From contig JAJZKY010000074.1 of NCBI GenBank assembly GCA_021803885.1, positions 1 through 11,445 of the forward strand: DNA of 11,445 bases, given 5' to 3'. Within the stretch, counting starts at the first letter, position 1. Each line of letters opens with the position of its first letter. This stretch comes from Planctomycetota bacterium. GTDB taxonomy: Bacteria > Planctomycetota > Phycisphaerae > WQYP01 > JAJZKY01. The position numbers and the translations under genes were made by a program. Shown here one piece after another: positions 6,558 through 11,445 of the stretch. The notes beneath the pieces were generated by a model. The model did no database searches. It saw only the letters and a list, made by a program, of their open reading frames with translations, and was not told the DNA's origin.

Positions 6558-8714
6558 TCACCGCAGCAGGTATAACACTCCCAGAATCACAAATACCAGG
6601 CCGCTGACCATGCCGATGGCGTAATAACGCAACCGGCCGCTCTGTGTGGGCTTGAGTATCCAGCCGACAAACTGCGGAAAATATCCAAAAAAATTAACCA
6701 CAATTCCATCTAATACATGGTCCAGACCATACAGGATGCGTCCCAGAAACCAGAGCGGCATAACCAGGCCATAATGATAGATCTCATCAAAATACCATTT
6801 GTTTTCAAGGAAGGTTACCACGGGACGCAAGGCGGATTTGACGATATCCGCGGCGTGACGATTGACCCAGTGAAAATAAAAGGCGATTAAAATCCCCAGA
6901 ACCGCCAGAGTACCGCCGATAGTCATGCCCATGGCGGGACTCAGGCGTTGTACCGCTGTGACCGGCAGCGGCAGACCGGCCGGTGGTGTAGGCACGTAGC
7001 GCAGCCCCGCATTCATAGGCACGCGGGAGAGAAAACTTTGAATCCAGCCCTGATCGCCGTGGCCTCCCCATACTCCCAGCCAGCCCACCGTGGTGGCTCC
7101 TATGGCCAAAATGACCAGCGGCCCCCACATGGAAATTGGCCCATCGAATGACGTGTTCCGTCCCTGATGATCAGCGCTGTGGGCATCGTGCCCTGAAGGA
7201 CCATTATCATGGCCGCCAGCATCAGCATGGCGTTCATGATCAGTATCTGCGGGAAGGGTAAAGACACTGGGTTCATGCAGACCGGCGGTTCGCGGCAAAA
7301 CCAGATCGCCCATAAATACACGGAAAAACGCGCGGAAGGTGTAATAGGCTGTAATCAAGGCGGTTATCAAGCCCACTACCGCCAGCCAGGGACCGCCGCT
7401 CCAGGCTGAGTTCATGGCGGCGGATAAAATAGCATCCTTGCTGAAAAAACCGGCCCATCCCGGAAAGCCTGCCAGCGCCAAGGCACCCATCAACAGGCAA
7501 ACGGCGGTAATGGGCATGCGCCTGGCCAGGCCGGACATTTTCCGGATGTCCAGCTCTCCGCCCATGGCGTGCATGACCGAGCCGGTGGACAGAAATAAAA
7601 GCGCTTTGAAAAAAGCATGCGTAAAAACGTGAAACACCGCCGCGGAACCGGCCGCGACACCCAATCCCATGAACATGTAACCCAATTGCGACACGGTGGA
7701 ATAGGCCCATATCCGCTTGAGATCGTACTGGCACATGGCAATGGTAGCCGCCATAAATGCGGTAAACGTACCGATAATACCAACGAGATGCAGTACCGGC
7801 AGATCATGCATAAATATCGGCATGCAACGGGCAATGAGGTATACGCCCGCCGTGACCATGGTGGCGGCGTGAATCAGGGCAGAAACCGGAGTAGGACCCT
7901 CCATGGCATCAGGCAACCAGACGTGCAGCGGAAACTGTGCGGATTTGGCAAAAGCACCGAACATCAGCAACAGCGGAATCCAGAACATCATGGATGCATG
8001 AGCCGCCCGGAAACTCGCGCTCTGCAGCGGCCCATAGAACACATTAGCGAAATTCAGGGAATGAAAGGTCAGATAAATCATGAAAATCGCAATGGCGAAG
8101 CACGTATCGCCGATGCGGTTGACGACAAAGGCCTTGGTGGCGGCGTCGCGCGCGGAATTTTTGGGATAGTAGTAACCAATCAGCAGATAACTGGCCAGAC
8201 CGACGCCTTCCCAGCCCAGATATACCAATAGAAAATTATTGGCCAGCACCAGGATGGTCATGGCGGCGACAAACATGCTCAGATATGCGAAAAAGCGGAA
8301 ATACCCGTAATCGCCTTCCATGTAGCCGCTGGAATAAATAAAGATCAACAGGGAAATTCCCGTTACGAAGCTGATAAACAGCACCGACAGGGGATCAAGA
8401 TATACGCCGAAGGGCACGTGCAAAGCGCCGGCGCTGAACCATGTGGCGAAAGAAATGTGGTAGGCGCTGCGCATGACCTCGCCAAGTATTCCGGTGGAAA
8501 ACAACAGCAGCAGCACCAGGGAAACAACGAAGGACATGGCCACGCCGATGATCGCCGGCACGTGCGAATGTTTTTTCAATATCTTGCCGCCGCACGCCGC
8601 AATGATGACCATCGCGGCCAATGGAAACAGCGGAATCAGCGCTGCCAGGAAACAGGCCTTTTGTGATGGCGGTAATTGACCCGCCCAGCTATAAAATTCG
8701 GTCAGGTGGAACAC
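6558..8714 (-). CDS. nuoL: NADH-quinone oxidoreductase subunit L
   Basis: The distal antiporter-like subunit of complex I, carrying the long lateral helix. At 718 residues it is on the long side (family about 610-720). Key charged residues are present: Glu169 (YLGWEGVGLASYLLIGYYY), Lys257 (FAKSAQFPLHVWLPDAMEGP), His282 (SALIHAATMVTAGVYL), Lys370 (FTHAFFKALLFL) and Asp427 (GFFSKDAIL). Residues about 489-520 form a hydrophilic, His/Asp/Gly-rich loop with six His. The C-terminus (about 600-718) contains the expected lateral helix and a final membrane helix. It starts at GTG 8714 with GGAG (complement of 8721-8724) 6 nt upstream. An overlapping ATG at 8719 is out of frame and stops at once. The gene follows nuoK after 75 nt and precedes nuoM by 50 nt in a single-strand operon. 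Confidence 0.97.
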   Translation of the reverse strand: MFHLTEFYSWAGQLPPSQKACFLAALIPLFPLAAMVIIAACGGKILKKHSHVPAIIGVAMSFVVSLVLLLLFSTGILGEVMRSAYHISFATWFSAGALHVPFGVYLDPLSVLFISFVTGISLLIFIYSSGYMEGDYGYFRFFAYLSMFVAAMTILVLANNFLLVYLGWEGVGLASYLLIGYYYPKNSARDAATKAFVVNRIGDTCFAIAIFMIYLTFHSLNFANVFYGPLQSASFRAAHASMMFWIPLLLMFGAFAKSAQFPLHVWLPDAMEGPTPVSALIHAATMVTAGVYLIARCMPIFMHDLPVLHLVGIIGTFTAFMAATIAMCQYDLKRIWAYSTVSQLGYMFMGLGVAAGSAAVFHVFTHAFFKALLFLSTGSVMHAMGGELDIRKMSGLARRMPITAVCLLMGALALAGFPGWAGFFSKDAILSAAMNSAWSGGPWLAVVGLITALITAYYTFRAFFRVFMGDLVLPRTAGLHEPSVFTLPADTDHERHADAGGHDNGPSGHDAHSADHQGRNTSFDGPISMWGPLVILAIGATTVGWLGVWGGHGDQGWIQSFLSRVPMNAGLRYVPTPPAGLPLPVTAVQRLSPAMGMTIGGTLAVLGILIAFYFHWVNRHAADIVKSALRPVVTFLENKWYFDEIYHYGLVMPLWFLGRILYGLDHVLDGIVVNFFGYFPQFVGWILKPTQSGRLRYYAIGMVSGLVFVILGVLYLLR

Positions 8715-8789
8715 TTCATACTCCGGAACGTCCCCGTTTCACAAACCCCGGCGCCAAGGCCGCGTTTCCAGGGAAAATACAACCGCATC

Positions 8790-9119
8790 CTACCCCTGCA
8801 GGTCGGACCACATATCCACATTAAGCGTCTGCCGCCGGCGGTATAACATCACCACCAGGCCCAGCGCCAGCGACGCTTCCGCCGCCGCCACCGTTAGTAA
8901 AAAAATAACAAACGACTGTCCATCGGCATTATGCCAATACCGGCTCAAGGCAATGAGATTCACGGCCACACCCTGAAACATGATTTCCGTGGAAAGAAAA
9001 ATCATGATCATATTGCGGCGGGTCATAAAGCCGACCAGTCCAATGACGAACAGCACCGCGCCCAGGGCGAGGTAACGCGCCAGCACCGGATCCGTGAAAG
9101 AGGTTGTTACGGGGTTCAT
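8790..9119 (-). CDS. nuoK: NADH-quinone oxidoreductase subunit K
   Basis: A small three-helix subunit (109 residues; family about 100) forming part of the lateral proton route between the quinone-site module and the antiporter subunits. Helix 1 is LALGAVLFVIGLVGFM and helix 2 carries Glu45 in STEIMFQGVAVNLIAL. Helix 3 carries Glu81 in LLTVAAAEASLALGLVV, matching the two membrane glutamates essential in this family. RRRQTLNVD near the C-terminus is also typical. The reading frame extends further upstream to 9191, but ATG 9119 is chosen because AAGG (complement of 9126-9129) lies 6 nt before it and the family sequence begins there. An ATG at 9125 is a less well spaced alternative. The gene lies 22 nt after nuoJ. 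Confidence 0.96.
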   Translation of the reverse strand: MNPVTTSFTDPVLARYLALGAVLFVIGLVGFMTRRNMIMIFLSTEIMFQGVAVNLIALSRYWHNADGQSFVIFLLTVAAAEASLALGLVVMLYRRRQTLNVDMWSDLQG

Positions 9120-9141
9120 TATCATCCTTAATCCAGTCCAG

Positions 9142-9897
9142 TTATTCTGTCGGCATATCTCCCGAACCAAGCGTGTGCGTACGTGGAGCATTTTTACGCG
9201 CTATAACCACCGCCCCTACCAGCGAAATGGTCATTAAAACACCGGCCAATTCCAATGGAATCGTGTAGCGCGAATAGAGATTCTGACCTAAGGCCGCCAA
9301 TCCGTTCCAATGCGCCCCATGGGCGGTTGTGACGGCTCCACCGACAACCGCGGCTGCCGTACCTGGCGCGGAACTCGAGAATAACACTTCCAATATCGTT
9401 CCCAAAAGTAAAAAACTAACCAGTATGGCAATAAGAGGATCAGCGCTGACGCGGTCATAATCCACCGCCGCCGCCGCCACTCCGGAGGGGCTGGCCAACA
9501 TGATGACAAATACATAGGTTACCAGAATGGCCCCGGCATAAATAATAATCAGCACCACCGCCATAAATTCTGCCAGCAACAGGACGAACAGGCCGGAGAT
9601 CGCCAGGGTCATAAGCACAAAATAAAGAGCCGAGTAAATGGGTTTGCTGTGGCCTACCACCCCAACGGCAGACCCGATGGCCAGTAGCGAAAAGACATAG
9701 AAGAACACACCGGGACCAATACCCGGATGGTTTGGAAAATGAAGCGTCGCCCAATGTGTAAGGTAACTTAGTCCAGTTCCCAAAGCCAATACGCCGATAA
9801 GCATACCGAGTTTAAAAAGCCAGGCTTCGCCACGCGGCATCATCAGATACAGCGCTATGGCGCCAAACGCGGTTGCAATAATCAGCGGATAATCCAT
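9142..9897 (-). CDS. nuoJ: NADH-quinone oxidoreductase subunit J with extra N-terminal helices
   Basis: Complex I membrane subunit, 251 residues against about 165-200 in many bacteria. The family core begins near residue 64 (VFFYVFSLLAIGSAVGVV, SKPIYSALYFVLM). It includes Glu110 (LLLAEFMAVVLIIIYAGAI) and the conserved YAGAILVTYVFVIML helix, then two further helices (about 154-172 and 212-233). Before the core there are two added hydrophobic segments (about 4-20 and 30-47) separated by a short PRGEAW loop. The loop between the last two helices is Ala/Gly/Ser-rich. ATG 9897 is chosen because hydrophobic coding character begins there. The frame runs open to a TTG at 10026, but that part is Gly/Arg-rich and unlike the family. 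The ribosome site is weak (GGGTTGGG close to the ATG). It is the first gene of the nuoJ-N operon. Confidence 0.92.
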   Translation of the reverse strand: MDYPLIIATAFGAIALYLMMPRGEAWLFKLGMLIGVLALGTGLSYLTHWATLHFPNHPGIGPGVFFYVFSLLAIGSAVGVVGHSKPIYSALYFVLMTLAISGLFVLLLAEFMAVVLIIIYAGAILVTYVFVIMLASPSGVAAAAVDYDRVSADPLIAILVSFLLLGTILEVLFSSSAPGTAAAVVGGAVTTAHGAHWNGLAALGQNLYSRYTIPLELAGVLMTISLVGAVVIARKNAPRTHTLGSGDMPTE

Positions 9898-10028
9898 ATA
9901 TCCCAACCCGAGGTAATCAACATCACCAACATACTGCCCGTGGTTTTTAGCCCAATACCTGCCCCGGCATGGTTTTCCACGGTTCAACCCGGCGGTACCG
10001 CGGGGTGTACCATCTACAGCCCGCAAAG
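9898..10028 (-). promoter_or_regulatory. Long 5' leader of the nuoJ-N transcript
   Basis: If the promoter at 10035-10062 is used, about 130 nt lie between transcription start and the nuoJ ATG. The leader contains short inverted repeats, including CCGTGG (9938-9943) against CCACGG (9977-9982). I recognise no known riboswitch or leader peptide. It may be structured or simply spacer. Confidence 0.3.
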
Positions 10029-10034
10029 CACAGA

Positions 10035-10062
10035 ATTATGGCACTGTGCGCCGTAATTGCAA
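10035..10062 (-). promoter_or_regulatory. Candidate sigma70-type promoter of nuoJKLMN
   Basis: On the minus strand TTGCAA (complement of 10057-10062) is followed by a 16-nt spacer and CATAAT (complement of 10035-10040). The -10 box is one base from consensus and the -35 box matches at four of six. It is the only good pair I see between nuoJ and the divergent gene. Start of transcription would be near 10028. Confidence 0.45.
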
Positions 10063-10150
10063 GTTATCTTGCCCCTCATATCACATATTTCACCGATTTC
10101 TGACCTGGTGATAAAAATATTCCGGCCAATATCCCTTGAGGACGCGGTTC

Positions 10151-10159
10151 TGTTACAAT
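10151..10159 (+). promoter_or_regulatory. Extended -10 promoter of the ferritin-like gene, leaderless
   Basis: TGTTACAAT at 10151-10159 is an extended -10 element (TGn plus TACAAT). It lacks a well-spaced -35 box, as is common for this promoter class. The expected +1 falls at 10166, the A of the ATG, so the transcript would have no leader. This agrees with the absence of any Shine-Dalgarno sequence. Confidence 0.5.
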
Positions 10160-10165
10160 ATATAT

Positions 10166-10669
10166 ATGGTGAAAAAAGTTCCCAAACTTGATGTCGCACG
10201 CATGGGCGATGACAAGGCGCTGGCTATTGCGGCCTATGGCGAATCGGTCTCCGCTTATCGTTACATTGTGCTGGCGGAAAAAGCGCATACCGACGTGCTA
10301 CGCCAATCCTTTCAGGATATGGTACAGCGCGAAAACGTGCAACGGGAGACACTTCAAGGTCTTATGGCACAATTATTTCCCGCCGCCTGTTTTTTTCTTA
10401 CCGCGGACGATAAAAGTCTCGTCTGTATAGGTCCGCGCCTGGTCGATGCGCGTGATGATGCCCGTTTTGATGAAGCCATGCGGTTAATTGTGGCCAGTGA
10501 AAAACGGTCCATGAGTTTCTACCGCCGTTATGCTCAACTAGCGGAACATCCGCAGGTAAAAATACTATTTGAACAATTGAATCAGGACGGGTTGGAACGC
10601 GTCAAAAAACTGCGGCAACTGTTTTTAGAGGCGGGAAAACCAATCATCGAGGCGTGTCCCATTCAATGA
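10166..10669 (+). CDS. Ferritin/rubrerythrin-like four-helix protein, di-iron site incomplete
   Basis: A 167-residue, highly helical, charged protein with no membrane segment or signal peptide. Four predicted helices are about 17-45, 46-70, 100-126 and 130-155, in the arrangement of the ferritin-like fold. Candidate ligand positions are Glu26 (AAYGESVSAYRY), Glu56 with Gln59 (QRENVQRE), Glu112 (VASEKRSMSFYRRY) and Asp141 with Glu144 (NQDGLERV). In catalytic rubrerythrins the second and fourth helices carry ExxH; here both His are replaced (Gln59, Glu144), so a normal di-iron centre is doubtful. The loop between helices 2 and 3 has two Cys (75, 87) but no CxxC rubredoxin knuckle. ATG 10166 is the first in-frame ATG and falls at the predicted transcription start. 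A TTG at 10136 is unlikely and ATG 10205 has no ribosome site. It is divergent from nuoJ, sharing about 270 bp of upstream DNA, so a redox or oxidative-stress link is possible but unproven. The fold call is moderate. Confidence 0.65.
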   Translation: MVKKVPKLDVARMGDDKALAIAAYGESVSAYRYIVLAEKAHTDVLRQSFQDMVQRENVQRETLQGLMAQLFPAACFFLTADDKSLVCIGPRLVDARDDARFDEAMRLIVASEKRSMSFYRRYAQLAEHPQVKILFEQLNQDGLERVKKLRQLFLEAGKPIIEACPIQ

Positions 10670-10747
10670 CTTTCTTTAACCATTCACAGTCCAGCCACCA
10701 GTATCGACCGCCCTGCGGCCGTGCCGTAATGAGTAATGAATAATATT

Positions 10748-10801
10748 GTGGCATGGGTATTTTGCCCATGAGAGTTCATGGCCAGAATGCCCGTGCTACG
10801 G
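10748..10801. repeat. REP-like palindromic doublet
   Basis: Two hairpins sit side by side. The first is CATGGG (10752-10757), a 7-nt loop and CCCATG (10765-10770), a perfect stem. The second is CATGGCC (10777-10783), loop AGAAT and GCCCGTG (10789-10795), with one mismatch and one wobble pair. Read on the minus strand the unit translates like GILAMNSHGQNTHAT, a degenerate version of the GILPVHGQDAHAT-type spurious peptide that dispersed palindromic repeats give in planctomycete and cyanobacterial genomes. The family assignment is from memory. Confidence 0.6.
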
Positions 10802-10855
10802 ACTTCTGAATTCCGTCTTTTTCAACATATTCATAAGTCACCATTTATTCTCCGT

Positions 10856-10871
10856 GGCACATAAATGTGCC
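10856..10871. repeat. Short perfect hairpin
   Basis: GGCACA (10856-10861), loop TAAA and TGTGCC (10866-10871) form a perfect 6-bp stem. It is not followed by a T-run on either strand, so it is not a standard terminator. It may be part of the same repeat mosaic. Confidence 0.5.
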
Positions 10872-10883
10872 GGCTAACTTTTT

Positions 10884-10904
10884 CCGGTGGGATAAACCCA
10901 CCGG
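10884..10904. repeat. Perfect 8-bp hairpin
   Basis: CCGGTGGG (10884-10891), loop ATAAA and CCCACCGG (10897-10904) pair perfectly. On the plus strand a T-run precedes rather than follows the stem, and on the minus strand A's follow, so neither orientation is a canonical intrinsic terminator. It is likely a dispersed palindrome. Confidence 0.6.
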
Positions 10905-10914
10905 CTCGCCTCGC

Positions 10915-10942
10915 CCTGTAACCTGTAAATTACAACTTGTAA
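10915..10942. repeat. Degenerate 7-bp tandem array (CCTGTAA type)
   Basis: Four heptamers lie in register: CCTGTAA, CCTGTAA, ATTACAA and CTTGTAA. The first two are identical, the fourth differs by one base, and the third is close to the reverse complement of the fourth. It resembles the short tandemly repeated heptanucleotide elements known from cyanobacteria. Confidence 0.6.
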
Positions 10943-10946
10943 CCTC

Positions 10947-10972
10947 CGTTGTTCGTTGTTCGTTGTTCGTTG
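10947..10972. repeat. 7-bp tandem array (CGTTGTT)3
   Basis: CGTTGTT occurs three times without change (10947-10967), followed by a partial fourth copy CGTTG (10968-10972). It directly follows the other heptamer array with a different unit. Arrays like this vary in copy number by slippage. Confidence 0.85.
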
Positions 10973-11001
10973 AGTTGCTGGGGCGTCGTGGTGAAATTGT
11001 T

Positions 11002-11063
11002 TTGGTTATATTCATTATTCACTTGCATTATGATTTTTCACGATATGGCCCCCATATAACCAA
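11002..11063. repeat. 10-bp perfect inverted repeat with 42-nt spacer
   Basis: TTGGTTATAT (11002-11011) is the exact reverse complement of ATATAACCAA (11054-11063). The AT-rich spacer holds no recognisable element. It could be the ends of a miniature element, a structured RNA stem or a protein-binding pair; chance is less likely but not excluded. Confidence 0.5.
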
Positions 11064-11105
11064 TAAGTCACGACCGAACTGCACAAGCTACTGGAGGAAG
11101 TGTTG

Positions 11106-11189
11106 ATGCGTCTCGCCGGCAACTGGCCCTGGTGGCCTCTCTACCAGATGACTGCCGAACGTTCCAACATCTTTCAATTGACCGGCTGA
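11106..11189 (+). CDS. Doubtful 27-codon ORF with a good ribosome site
   Basis: ATG 11106 follows GGAGG (11093-11097) by 8 nt and opens a 27-residue frame ending at TGA 11187-11189. The peptide begins MRLAGNWPWWPLY and is Trp-rich. No family is recognised. The same frame is open a little upstream to a stop near 11064, so it might instead be the tail of a decayed gene. With no promoter seen, this is only a possibility. Confidence 0.15.
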   Translation: MRLAGNWPWWPLYQMTAERSNIFQLTG

Positions 11190-11445
11190 CAACATGATAA
11201 CCCAATTGGTCTATGGGGGTAAGGGAGTATTTTGCGCCGCTTAGCCCAAAAAACCGCTTAAATCATCACAACGTATATATACATGTAAAAATATAATAGC
11301 ATCCGCCGCGCCGTGAATAATCCGGGTTAACTCTGAAAATTACGTCCCCGCCCCAAAAATATGGTCGTACCCAATAGGCAACATAATCAGGAGAAACGCG
11401 GGTATCAACCGGAACCCACATCCATCGGCTATAATATCTTTACAT

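Larger units (their letters stand above)
10670..11445. other. Repeat-rich region without a convincing gene
   Basis: No frame here shows family-like protein sequence on either strand. The stretch holds a REP-like hairpin doublet, two more hairpins, two 7-bp-period arrays and a long-range inverted repeat (listed separately). One plus-strand frame of 79 codons (10867-11106) merely translates these repeats. No T-run terminator was found for the ferritin-like gene. Base composition falls toward AT-rich past about 11260. A TATAAT at 11430-11435 lies close to the right edge without a clear -35. Confidence 0.7.

Noticed and set aside
7617..8231. Long plus-strand frame of 204 codons opposite nuoL
   Set aside because: It lies wholly antisense to the clearly real nuoL and its composition (Arg/His/Gln/Gly-rich) is that of a reverse-frame shadow.
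9898..10026. N-terminal extension of nuoJ to a TTG start at 10026
   Set aside because: The 43 extra codons are Gly/Arg-rich, unlike the family, the TTG has no ribosome site, and the predicted transcript starts at the same place.
10884..10904. Intrinsic terminator for the ferritin-like gene
   Set aside because: The stem is strong, but it is followed by CTCGCC instead of a T-run and lies more than 200 nt after the stop codon.
10915..10972. Possible CRISPR array
   Set aside because: The units are 7 bp, directly tandem and without spacers; no cas genes are present.
10867..11106. Plus-strand frame of 79 codons downstream of the ferritin-like gene
   Set aside because: Its sequence is the translation of hairpins and heptamer arrays; there is no ribosome site and it starts inside a palindrome.
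11266..11421. Minus-strand frame of 51 codons near the right edge
   Set aside because: It is aromatic-rich, with no recognisable family, ribosome site or promoter; probably chance.
11430..11435. Promoter for a gene beyond the right edge
   Set aside because: A TATAAT is present, but no acceptable -35 box or extended -10 precedes it and no coding start is visible.

Overview
The window looks like a chromosomal segment of a Planctomycetota-type bacterium, most likely near the Phycisphaerae. The main clue is the left-edge gene, a prepilin whose N-terminus (GMTLIELLVVVSIIALL, then a long run and a CPSDP motif) is typical of the pseudopilin-like proteins that are very abundant in that phylum. Supporting clues are an integrase with a long low-complexity tail that ends inside a tRNA, a NuoJ with extra N-terminal helices, and repeat-rich intergenic DNA. 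This placement is inferred from family resemblance; no search was run.

Layout. (1) 1-735, minus strand: partial prepilin gene, open at the left edge, with its own promoter. (2) 978-3035, plus strand: remnant of an integrative element. It has a strong promoter overlapped by a dyad, a winged-HTH-like protein, an AlpA/excisionase-like HTH protein, and a tyrosine recombinase that is frameshifted and has His where the catalytic Tyr should be. The recombinase frame ends inside a tRNA-Asn(GTT) gene on the opposite strand, so that tRNA is the probable attachment site and the element probably lies to its left. (3) 2975-3140, minus strand: tRNA-Phe(GAA) followed by tRNA-Asn(GTT), with a candidate promoter just upstream. 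(4) 3241-9897, minus strand: nuoJ-nuoK-nuoL-nuoM-nuoN, five membrane-arm subunits of respiratory complex I in canonical order. The other subunits (nuoA-I) are not here. A candidate sigma70-type promoter sits about 130 nt upstream of nuoJ. (5) 10166-10669, plus strand, divergent from nuoJ: a ferritin/rubrerythrin-like four-helix protein with an incomplete metal-ligand set, apparently read from a leaderless transcript. (6) 10670-11445: no convincing gene. It holds a REP-like hairpin doublet, further hairpins, two 7-bp-period tandem arrays, a 10-bp inverted repeat and one doubtful 27-codon ORF.

How the parts work together. The nuoJKLMN proteins form most of the proton-translocating membrane arm: L, M and N are the antiporter-like subunits, and J and K belong to the lateral proton pathway near the quinone site. 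They need NuoA, NuoH and the hydrophilic arm from elsewhere in the genome. The recombination module seems to be decaying, so the element is probably fixed. I see no strong evidence for a wholly new multi-gene system. The points most worth a second look are the doubly broken integrase, the two apparently leaderless promoters, the detached nuoJ-N cluster with an unusual NuoJ and NuoM, and the heptamer/REP repeat mosaic.
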